Origin: Kaftiobacterium sp035693805
GTDB taxonomy: Bacteria > Sysuimicrobiota > Sysuimicrobiia > Sysuimicrobiales > Kaftiobacteriaceae
Assembly (NCBI GenBank): GCA_035693805.1
Contig: DASSGA010000001.1
Coordinates: forward strand, 1 to 19,184
DNA: 19,184 nt
Direction of reading: 5' to 3'
The translations under genes were made by a program, and so were the position numbers. This document shows, one piece after another, positions 1-6,594 of the stretch. Position 1 is the stretch's first letter. The number at the start of each line of letters is the position of its first letter. The notes under the pieces are model-generated. The model worked only from the letters and a program-made list of their open reading frames with translations. It made no database searches and was not told the DNA's origin.

Positions 1-2
1 TG

Positions 3-2090
3 CAGCGCGCCGCGGAGGAGAATGCGCAGGTCATGCGCCTGCTCGACCTCGCGCGCAAGCTCGAGGGCGTCGCGCGCCATGCCAGCACGCACGCCGCCGG
101 GATCATCATCTCGCGCGATCCTCTGATCGAGCACGTCCCGCTGCAGCGCGCGACGAAGAGCGAGTCCCCCGCCGGGGCGCGGCCCGCCGAGGGTGAAGCG
201 GCGGCGGTGATGCCCATGACGCAGTACGACATGACCGCGGTCGAGAAGATCGGGCTGCTCAAGATGGACTTCCTCGGCCTGGCCAACCTGACGATCCTCG
301 ACCGCGCCGTGACGATCATCCGCAAGACCCGCGGCGTGACGATCGATCTGGCGGCCATCCCCCTCGACGACCGGAAGACCTTCGATCTCCTCGCCGCCGG
401 CGAGACGGTCGGCATCTTTCAGCTGGAAGGCGCGGGGATGACCCGCTACGTCAAGGAGCTGCGCCCCAGCAGCATCCAGGACATCATGGCCATGGTGGCC
501 CTGTTCCGCCCCGGGCCGATGGCGAACATCCCGAGCTACATCCGCCGCAAGCACGGCCAGGAGCCGATCACGGTGCTGCACCCGGTCCTGGAGCCCGTGC
601 TGCGCGAGACCTACGGCGTGATGGTGTACCAGGAGGACGTCATGGCCGTGGCCCAGGCCGCGGCGGGCTTCTCCTCGGCCGAAGCGGACGTGCTGCGCTA
701 TGCGATCGGCAAGAAGATCCGCGACAAGCTGCAGCAGCAGCGGGCGAAGTTCATCGCCGGCTGCGTCGACAAGGGACTGCCCGCCCACATCGCCGAGCAG
801 ATCTTCGAGCTGTTCGAGCCGTTCGCCCGGTACGGGTTCAACCGGGCGCACGCCGCCTGCTACGGCCTCATCGCTTACTACACGGCCCACCTGAAGGCCA
901 ACTACCCCGTCGAGTACATGGCCGCGGTTCTGAGCAGCGAAGCCGGCAACGCGGAGAAGGTCGCCGCCGCGGTGGCGGAGGCGCAGCGTATGGGGATCAG
1001 CGTGCTGCCGCCGAACGTCAACGAGTCCTTCGAGACCTTCACGGTCGTGGCCGACGCGATCCGCTTCGGACTCGCCGCGGTGAAGAACGTGGGCTACGGC
1101 GCGGTGGAGACGATCATCCGGGCGCGCAAGGAGGGCGGCCCGTTCACGACGTTCCTCGACCTCCTCGAGCGCGTGGACCCGCGGGCCCTGAACAGGCGCG
1201 TGCTGGAGAGCCTGATCAAAGCCGGCGCCCTGGATTCGATGGGGCGGCGGGCGCAGATGCTGGCCCTGCTCGACAGCTCGCTCGACGCCGCACAGCGCCT
1301 GCAGCGGGAGCGTGCTTCGGGGCAGACCGGGCTGTTCGAGACCGGCCAGGGCGCGCCGGAGCCGGCGGCGGCGCCGATCGAGGTGGAGGAGTTCTCCAAA
1401 GACGAGCTGCTGCAGATGGAGAAGGAGATGCTCGGGATGTACATCTCCGACCACCCACTGCGCCAGGTCCACGCCGCGCTCGCGGCACGCGTCAACGTCG
1501 CCCTGCACCAGCTGCCCGAACTGCAGGACAAGGCCACCGTCGTCGTGGGCGGCATCATCACCGGGGTGAAGCGCGCCACGACGAAGAGCGGCTCGGCGAT
1601 GGCCTTCGTCACCCTGGAGGACCTCACCGGCGGCGCCGAGGTCATCATCTTCCCGAAGATGTACGAGCAGGTGCACTTCTTGCTCAAGCGCGACTCGGTG
1701 GTGGTCGTGCGCGGGAAGGTGGACGTTGCCGAGCAGCAGGCGAAGATCCTCGCCGACCGGGTCCTGCCCCTCAACGAGGCCGATGAGGTGGACCCCGTCG
1801 CGGCGACCGGCTCGCGGAACGGCGGCAACGGCGGGCGCGCGCGGGAAGAGGCGCCGCACCTGATGGCGTTGCACGTGCGGGTGGACACCGCCCGCGTCGG
1901 CGAAGAGGGGCTGCACCGTCTGCACGACCTGCTCGGCCGGCGCCGGGGCGAGCAGCCCGTGGTCCTGCACCTGGTCAGCTCCGGTCGCGAGGTCGTGCTG
2001 AACGCGCGCGAGCTGCGGGTGATGGCGACGCCTGAGCTGCGCACGGAGCTGGAAACGCTCTTCGGAGCCGGAAGCGTATGGCAGGAGTAA
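3..2090 (+). CDS. dnaE: DNA polymerase III alpha subunit, C-terminal 695 residues (5' truncated by window edge)
   Basis: Catalytic subunit of the replicative polymerase; it copies DNA at the fork in the cytoplasm. The frame is open from base 3, so the PHP domain and the first two catalytic aspartates lie outside the window. Visible in order: VARHASTHAAG, the third palm aspartate in KMDFLGL (codon 267-269), the fingers motif LFRPGPM, YQEDVM, and YGFNRAHAACYGLIAY. Next come a helix-hairpin-helix region (RFGLAAVKNVG, near 1060-1230), an OB fold (VVVGGIITGVKR to ADRVLPLNEA, about 1530-1780), a Gly/Asn/Arg-rich linker and a short C-terminal domain. This is the DnaE arrangement, not PolC. An ATG at 33 is internal, not a start. 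The stop TAA is two bases before the next gene's start, so the downstream gene is probably co-transcribed. Identification is essentially certain; regulation cannot be seen. Confidence 0.97.
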   Translation, partial: QRAAEENAQVMRLLDLARKLEGVARHASTHAAGIIISRDPLIEHVPLQRATKSESPAGARPAEGEAAAVMPMTQYDMTAVEKIGLLKMDFLGLANLTILDRAVTIIRKTRGVTIDLAAIPLDDRKTFDLLAAGETVGIFQLEGAGMTRYVKELRPSSIQDIMAMVALFRPGPMANIPSYIRRKHGQEPITVLHPVLEPVLRETYGVMVYQEDVMAVAQAAAGFSSAEADVLRYAIGKKIRDKLQQQRAKFIAGCVDKGLPAHIAEQIFELFEPFARYGFNRAHAACYGLIAYYTAHLKANYPVEYMAAVLSSEAGNAEKVAAAVAEAQRMGISVLPPNVNESFETFTVVADAIRFGLAAVKNVGYGAVETIIRARKEGGPFTTFLDLLERVDPRALNRRVLESLIKAGALDSMGRRAQMLALLDSSLDAAQRLQRERASGQTGLFETGQGAPEPAAAPIEVEEFSKDELLQMEKEMLGMYISDHPLRQVHAALAARVNVALHQLPELQDKATVVVGGIITGVKRATTKSGSAMAFVTLEDLTGGAEVIIFPKMYEQVHFLLKRDSVVVVRGKVDVAEQQAKILADRVLPLNEADEVDPVAATGSRNGGNGGRAREEAPHLMALHVRVDTARVGEEGLHRLHDLLGRRRGEQPVVLHLVSSGREVVLNARELRVMATPELRTELETLFGAGSVWQE
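2083..2087 (+). promoter_or_regulatory. Ribosome binding site deciding the DUF881 start
   Basis: AGGAG lies five bases before the ATG at 2093 and overlaps the last codons of dnaE. It favours 2093 over the in-frame ATG at 2078, which has no such site. Confidence 0.7.
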
Positions 2091-2092
2091 CT

Positions 2093-2812
2093 ATGCGCAA
2101 CCCGCGCCTGACGCTGTGGCACCTGGCCATGACACTGACCATGGTCCTGCTCGGCTTCCTCATCATCATCCAGAGCCGGGCCGGCCGGGCGCTCACCTCC
2201 CAAGTGCAGGTGCCGACGCGAAGCGTCTACGCGCTCGCCACGCTGCTCCGCGAGGAGCGGGAGGCGCGGGGCGCGCTGGAGTCGCAGGTGACCGACCTGC
2301 GGCGGCGGCTGGAGAGTTACGAGCGGGCGGCGAGCGAGGGGCGCAGCCTGCAGGAGGCCATGGGTCGCGAGCTCGAGACGCTGCGTGTGGCGCTCGGCCT
2401 GAAGGCGATGCGCGGTCCCGGCGTCATCGTGCGCCTGGCCGATCCGCGCACGCAGCCCAAGGGCATGAACCCCGTGGTGGTCAACTACCAGGACATCGTC
2501 GCGGTGGTCAACGAGCTCTGGGCCGCCGGGGCGGAAGCGATCGCGGTGAACAGCCAGCGGCTCACCGCGATGACCGGGCTGAGCCAGGTCGGCGGAAACG
2601 TCGTCGTCAACCTGCAGCGGCTCACCGGGCCGTTCGAGATCGTCGCCATCGGGGACCCCTCGACCCTCGAGGGCGCGCTGAACATCCGCGGGGGACTGAT
2701 CGAGGGCCTCCGGGCGCTCGGGCTGACCATCCACATCGGCCGCCGCGACCTCCTCACGGTTCCGGCCTACAAGGGCACGCTCACCTTCGAATACGCGAAG
2801 CCTTCCGAGTGA
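2093..2812 (+). CDS. DUF881 family membrane-anchored coiled-coil protein
   Basis: A 239-residue protein of the DUF881 (YlxW/YlxX-like) family, whose biochemical role is unknown; family members often sit near cell division or envelope genes. One hydrophobic segment at about residues 8-27 (LWHLAMTLTMVLLGFLIII) is likely a signal anchor. A charged heptad-like coiled coil follows at about 50-100. The conserved globular part then begins with GPGVIVRLAD and contains VVNELWAAGAEAIAVN and the GLTIHIGRRDLLTVPAY region. The DUF881 part probably lies outside the membrane, by inference from the anchor. The start at 2093 is preferred because AGGAG precedes it. The gene follows dnaE after two bases, and its TGA overlaps the GTG start of the next gene, so the three look like one operon. 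The family call is firm; no function can be stated. Confidence 0.85.
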   Translation: MRNPRLTLWHLAMTLTMVLLGFLIIIQSRAGRALTSQVQVPTRSVYALATLLREEREARGALESQVTDLRRRLESYERAASEGRSLQEAMGRELETLRVALGLKAMRGPGVIVRLADPRTQPKGMNPVVVNYQDIVAVVNELWAAGAEAIAVNSQRLTAMTGLSQVGGNVVVNLQRLTGPFEIVAIGDPSTLEGALNIRGGLIEGLRALGLTIHIGRRDLLTVPAYKGTLTFEYAKPSE

Positions 2813-3882
2813 CGGCCATCGGCAGCGACGCGACGTACGACGTCGTCATCGCGGGGGCGAGCTTCGCCGGCCTGGCCGCGGCCCAGCGGCTCCACGGCCG
2901 CACGCTGCTCCTCGACAAGGCGCCGCTCGGGGACAATCAGACGTCGGCCTGCGGCGCGCCGGTCTCGACGGTGCGGGCGATGGGGGCCGAGGCGTCGATC
3001 CAGCAGGTGCATGATGCCCTCGTCCTGCACACACCGCACCGGGACGCTGTCTGGCCGCTGCCGGAGCCCTTCTGCACCTTCGGCTACCGGCGGTTCTGTG
3101 AGCTCAGTTTCGCCCGCACGGCCGCTGAGTTCCGGCAGGCCACGGTGGTGCGCCGGAACGGGCACAGCGTCCTCACCGGTGACGGGGAAGTGGCCGGCCG
3201 GCTCCTCGTCGACGCCACGGGGTGGCGCGCTGTCCTCGCCGGCGGACCGGCCAGCCGCTACGTGAACCGCCGCATGATGGCGTTTGGGATCGAAACCGAG
3301 ATCGCGGTCGACTTTCCGCCCGGACTGCATTTCTACTTCCTGCCCGAGGTGCGCGACGGCTATGCGTGGGCGTTTCCCTGTGGGGAGACCGTGCGCTTCG
3401 GCGTGCTGAGCTATCTGGGCCGGACCAAACTCGGGGACGGCCTGTCGCGGTTCCTCGCCCGCTTCAATCTCCAGATGCGGGAGATCCACGGTGGGTACCT
3501 CGCCTCGGGGCTGCGCGCGCCGGTTGCAGACAACGTGTTCGTCGCCGGCGACGCCTCGGGCCAGTGCCTGCCGCTCACGGGTGAGGGGATCCGCACCGCG
3601 GTGCTGGCGGGGTTCCGGGTCGGGGAGCTGCTCCAGCGGGTGCTGGACCGCGAGGCGACCTTCGCCCAGGCCGCTGCGGACTACACAGCATTCACGGCGG
3701 ATGCCCGGCGGCGGTTCCGCGCGCTCACCTGGGGGAACATCGCCCTGCTGCTGATGCCGCTACGGCTCACGGGCGCCGCGGCCGCGTACCTCTCCCGCCC
3801 CGGCCCGCTGAGCGGATTCATGCGGCACTACCTCGGCATCTTCGCCGACGCGTCCCCCGTACCGTCTCCCGCATTACGATAG
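2809..3882 (+). CDS. FAD-dependent oxidoreductase, geranylgeranyl-reductase family
   Basis: A 357-residue flavoprotein of the geranylgeranyl reductase/halogenase-like superfamily. Members reduce isoprenoid double bonds or oxidise small molecules using FAD; the substrate here is unknown. The N-terminal beta strand and dinucleotide fold read DVVIAGASFAGLAAA (residues 11-25), a variant of GxGxxG with Ala and Ser at usual Gly sites. The second FAD motif NVFVAGDASGQCLPLTGEGI (242-261) binds the ribityl/pyrophosphate part and is typical of geranylgeranyl reductases. DATGW at 135-139 is the conserved middle motif. The GTG start at 2809 overlaps the previous stop (GTGA) and puts the Rossmann fold at the N-terminus, implying translational coupling. 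The 3' end overlaps the convergent transporter gene by 55 bp. A role in lipid or quinone side-chain saturation is plausible but inferred. Confidence 0.8.
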   Translation: MTAIGSDATYDVVIAGASFAGLAAAQRLHGRTLLLDKAPLGDNQTSACGAPVSTVRAMGAEASIQQVHDALVLHTPHRDAVWPLPEPFCTFGYRRFCELSFARTAAEFRQATVVRRNGHSVLTGDGEVAGRLLVDATGWRAVLAGGPASRYVNRRMMAFGIETEIAVDFPPGLHFYFLPEVRDGYAWAFPCGETVRFGVLSYLGRTKLGDGLSRFLARFNLQMREIHGGYLASGLRAPVADNVFVAGDASGQCLPLTGEGIRTAVLAGFRVGELLQRVLDREATFAQAAADYTAFTADARRRFRALTWGNIALLLMPLRLTGAAAAYLSRPGPLSGFMRHYLGIFADASPVPSPALR

Positions 3883-5012
3883 CGTTGCACCGCAACGAGC
3901 AGCGGCCCGATCACCAGGGCCAGCACGTATCCGTACGGCACCAGTCCCGCGATGAGCCCGATGAGCAGCGCGATGCGCAGCTGCCCGCGCGTGTCCTCCA
4001 GCCGGCCGACGAGCGCCATCAGGGCGAGCCCCTCGAAGAGCAGCAGCACCCCGAGCATGGGCAGCGGGAAGACGTGGATGATGCGGTCGAAGCCCCCGCT
4101 GAAGACCAGCCCGAGGATGAGGTACAGGGAGCCGTAGAGGATCACCGATCCCCCGGTGCGCCCCCCGAACGTGTAGTGGCCGACCAGCCCGCCTGAGCCG
4201 TGACAGGTCGGGATGCCGCTCAGGAACGGGTTCACGAGATTCATGAGCGCGTAGGTGCTGCCGATCTTCCGGAGCGACGGCGCGCGGTTCGGGAAGAAGT
4301 CGCGTGCGCTCTGCTGCGTGGCCAGCACCGAATTGCCCAGCGACAGCGGGATCTGCGGCAGGGCGAGCAGGACGAGGCCGGTGAGCACGTCGGCCGTCGC
4401 CGGGACGTGAAAGGACGGAAGTCGGAACCCGAGGCTCTCCGCGACGGTGCCGGCGTCGAGGGAGTACCCGAAGCCGTACGCCACCCCCAGCGCGATGACG
4501 AACAGCGCCGCGGGAAAGCGCCGGTTCCCCAGCAGGAGCACCACGATGACGAACCCGACGGCGGCCAGCACGTACCCCGGGACGCCTTCCGCGAGGACGT
4601 ACTGCCGAAGGGCAAGCGAGGCGAGCTGCAGCCCCAACCCGAACTGGATCCCGCGGATCACCGTCGTGGGGATCACCCGGGCCAGCCAGGTGAGCAGTCC
4701 GGTTGCCGCGAGGACCAGCATGAGGATCCCGACGGCGAGCCCGCCCCCGTAGAGGACGCCGGATGCGAGCTTGCTGCTGATGACGATCGCGGCCATGGCT
4801 TTGAGCGGCTGCACCGGCATCGGCATCCGGTACACGAGGCCGGTCATGATCTGCATTACTCCGAACATGATCAGTACGCTCGCGCTGTCCAGGTGGGCGG
4901 CGAGGATCATCCCGACGATCAGCGGCAGGTCCGTGCCGATGTCTCCGAATGCGCCGGCGAACTCGTTGCGATCGAAGCGGATGGCCGGGCGAACCGGGAC
5001 GTGGTCAGACAC
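3828..5012 (-). CDS. MOT1-type molybdate/sulfate transporter
   Basis: A 394-residue polytopic inner-membrane protein matching the MOT1 (MFS_MOT1, SulP-related) family, which takes up molybdate or sulfate. Evidence: FAGAFGDIGTDLPL at residues 18-31, PMPVQPLKAMAA at 64-75, and the duplicated signature region PTCHGSGGLVGHYTFGGRTG at 268-287. These are the two conserved blocks of the family, separated by about ten or more hydrophobic segments. The start is GTG at 5012; the N-terminus runs directly into the conserved FDRNEFAGAFGDIG, and no strong Shine-Dalgarno site is visible. It lies 46 bp downstream of tRNA-Leu on the same strand and has no obvious promoter of its own, so read-through from the tRNA promoter is possible. 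The choice between molybdate and sulfate cannot be made from sequence alone; no molybdopterin genes are nearby. Confidence 0.85.
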   Translation of the reverse strand: MSDHVPVRPAIRFDRNEFAGAFGDIGTDLPLIVGMILAAHLDSASVLIMFGVMQIMTGLVYRMPMPVQPLKAMAAIVISSKLASGVLYGGGLAVGILMLVLAATGLLTWLARVIPTTVIRGIQFGLGLQLASLALRQYVLAEGVPGYVLAAVGFVIVVLLLGNRRFPAALFVIALGVAYGFGYSLDAGTVAESLGFRLPSFHVPATADVLTGLVLLALPQIPLSLGNSVLATQQSARDFFPNRAPSLRKIGSTYALMNLVNPFLSGIPTCHGSGGLVGHYTFGGRTGGSVILYGSLYLILGLVFSGGFDRIIHVFPLPMLGVLLLFEGLALMALVGRLEDTRGQLRIALLIGLIAGLVPYGYVLALVIGPLLVAVQRYRNAGDGTGDASAKMPR

Positions 5013-5058
5013 GCTGAGGCTAGTTCGTAGACCCGCGAGGAAACCCTCTGCTGACTAC

Positions 5059-5145
5059 TGGTGCCGGGGGTGGGAGTCGAACCCACACGGGCTTTCGCCC
5101 ACGGGATTTTGAGTCCCGCGCGCCTGCCAATTCCGCCACCCCGGC
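5059..5145 (-). tRNA. tRNA-Leu (anticodon CAA)
   Basis: Read on the minus strand, an 87-nt class II tRNA with encoded CCA (5061-5059). The acceptor stem is GCCGGGG paired with CCCCGGC. The anticodon stem CGGGA/TCCCG encloses the loop CTCAAAA, giving anticodon CAA (5111-5109), which reads UUG leucine codons. A long variable arm follows (GGGC-GAAA-GCCC) and then the T arm with GGTTCGACTCC. The long variable arm and the TGG..GGC D-loop are typical of leucine tRNAs. A promoter lies just upstream. Confidence 0.97.
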
Positions 5146-5157
5146 GTCCGCACCCAG

Positions 5158-5186
5158 AGTATAGGTTTGACGGGGAGGGACGTCAA
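5158..5186 (-). promoter_or_regulatory. Sigma70-type promoter of tRNA-Leu
   Basis: On the minus strand, TTGACG (5186-5181) and TATACT (5163-5158) are separated by exactly 17 bp. Transcription would begin near 5151, six bases before the mature tRNA 5' end, as is usual for tRNA genes. The MOT1 gene may be read from the same promoter. Confidence 0.8.
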
Positions 5187-5231
5187 CGCACTGCCTACGC
5201 GATCTACCTGCAGATCGAGGCGCGCCGACAT

Positions 5232-6563
5232 TCAGACGCGCGCAGCGTAGAGGCGCCACTCTCCGGGAACTCCCTTGAGGGCATGGGTGCCGCGATCGTC
5301 GAAGGTGATGCCCGATCCGGCGACGAGGTCCTTCACCGTGCTCGAGACGAGGACCTCACCGGGACTGGCCAGGGCAGCGATCCGGGCGCCGATGTGCACC
5401 GCGATGCCGCCCACGCTCTGGCCGATCACCTCCACCTCACCCGTGTGCAGCCCGGCGCGGATCTCCAGGCCCAGACCGCGAACGCCGTTCGAGGCGGCCG
5501 CTGCACAGCGGATCGCGCGGGCCGGTCCGTCGAACACGGCGAGAAAGCCGTCCCCCGCGACACCCACCTCTCGGCCGCGGGATCGTTCCAATTCCCGCCG
5601 GATCACGGCGTGATGAGCGTCCAGCAGCTCGCGCCAGCGCCGGTCGCCCAGCTCAGCCGCGCGGGCGGTGGATCCGACGATGTCCGTGAACAGCACGGTG
5701 GCGAGCGTCCGGTCCGGCTCAGGACCTCGGCGCACGCCGGTGAGGAAATCCTCGACCTCATCCAGCAGCGCCTGCTGATCGCCGAACCAGGGGATATGGT
5801 CGTCTCCCGACAGCTCGACGTACTTCGCTGCGGGGATCTGCCCGGCCATCCACCTTGCCGCCCCAACGTCGGTGTCTCGGTCGCCGGTCCGGTGCAGGAT
5901 GAGGGTCGGCACGCGGATCGAGCTGAGGATGTGCCGGATGTCCACCTGGGTGTTCATCTTCGCCAGCGCGAGGGCCGCCCCGGGGCTCGTCGAGAGGCGC
6001 ATGTAACGCGCCATCCATTCGCGCACGCGCGCGTCGTGCGCCATGCTCGGGGCCAGCGTGGCGAAGTCGACCTCGCCGCCCCAATCCCTCTCGATGAGAG
6101 CGTAGAACTGCTGACGCTCGGCCGGCGTCGGCGCCCAGGGATACGCCGGATCCCAGATCCGCTTCGCATACGAACCATAGATCACCAGCGCCGTGGTCCG
6201 CTGAGGATACGTGGCCGCGAACAGCGCGCTCATCGGACCGCCTTCCGAGACACCGAGGAGGGCGGCGCGTTCGGAACCCACGGCGTCCATCACGGCGCGG
6301 ACGTCATCCATGCGTTGTTCCAGGGTGGGCAGTTGATCCGGCGGCACGCGATCCGACAGGCCGGTGCCGCGCTTGTCGAAGAGGATCAGGCGGGAGAAGG
6401 ATGCCAGCCGTTCCATGAACCGTGCGACGGCGGGCTCCTCCCAGAAGAGCTCGAGGTGGGAGACCCAGCCCATCACGAACACGAGGTCCCGCGGGCCGGA
6501 CCCGACGACCTGATAGGCGATGCTGACTTCGCCGCTTTTCGCGTACCGGGTGATGGGTCGCAT
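5232..6563 (-). CDS. Alpha/beta-hydrolase fused to class III adenylate/guanylate cyclase domain
   Basis: A 443-residue two-domain protein with the layout of mycobacterial LipJ (Rv1900c). Residues about 1-275 form an alpha/beta hydrolase: nucleophile elbow GVSEGG with Ser106, a likely acid in TGDRDTD (Asp228 or Asp230), and His256 in GDDHIPW. Residues about 285-443 form a class III nucleotide cyclase: the first metal Asp294 in FTDIVGST, Asp338 in GDGFLAVFDG, and VHIGARIAALASPGEV with Arg394. The substrate-specifying lysine usual before GDG in many cyclases appears replaced (REVGVAGDG), so nucleotide preference is uncertain; Rv1900c also lacks the canonical residue. No signal peptide is visible, suggesting a cytoplasmic protein. 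ATG 6563 is chosen because the conserved ITRYAKSGEVSIAYQ begins right after it. It is divergent from polA with 30 bp between start codons. Signal and substrate are unknown. Confidence 0.88.
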   Translation of the reverse strand: MRPITRYAKSGEVSIAYQVVGSGPRDLVFVMGWVSHLELFWEEPAVARFMERLASFSRLILFDKRGTGLSDRVPPDQLPTLEQRMDDVRAVMDAVGSERAALLGVSEGGPMSALFAATYPQRTTALVIYGSYAKRIWDPAYPWAPTPAERQQFYALIERDWGGEVDFATLAPSMAHDARVREWMARYMRLSTSPGAALALAKMNTQVDIRHILSSIRVPTLILHRTGDRDTDVGAARWMAGQIPAAKYVELSGDDHIPWFGDQQALLDEVEDFLTGVRRGPEPDRTLATVLFTDIVGSTARAAELGDRRWRELLDAHHAVIRRELERSRGREVGVAGDGFLAVFDGPARAIRCAAAASNGVRGLGLEIRAGLHTGEVEVIGQSVGGIAVHIGARIAALASPGEVLVSSTVKDLVAGSGITFDDRGTHALKGVPGEWRLYAARV

Positions 6564-6580
6564 GATCCGCAGGCAGGTAC

Positions 6581-6594
6581 TACAATATACCAGA
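6581..6594 (+). promoter_or_regulatory. Putative polA -10 element, possibly giving a leaderless mRNA
   Basis: TACAAT (6581-6586) ends seven bases before the polA ATG at 6594, so initiation would fall at or next to the start codon. No Shine-Dalgarno sequence lies at normal spacing, which fits a leaderless transcript. No convincing -35 is visible. Confidence 0.4.
6584..6592 (-). promoter_or_regulatory. Extended -10 promoter of the hydrolase-cyclase gene
   Basis: On the minus strand, TGG-TATATT (6592-6584) is an extended -10 element. Initiation near 6577 would leave a leader of about 14 nt before the ATG at 6563. No good -35 is visible, which is acceptable for extended -10 promoters. It overlaps the putative polA -10 on the other strand. 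Confidence 0.5.

Noticed and set aside
1094..2734. Long open frame on the minus strand opposite dnaE and the DUF881 gene
   Set aside because: The translation is rich in Arg, Pro and Ser with no family motif; it is a GC-bias shadow of strongly supported plus-strand genes.
5061..6593. Plus-strand upstream extension of the polA frame
   Set aside because: It crosses the tRNA and lies antisense to the hydrolase-cyclase; polymerase homology starts right after ATG 6594.
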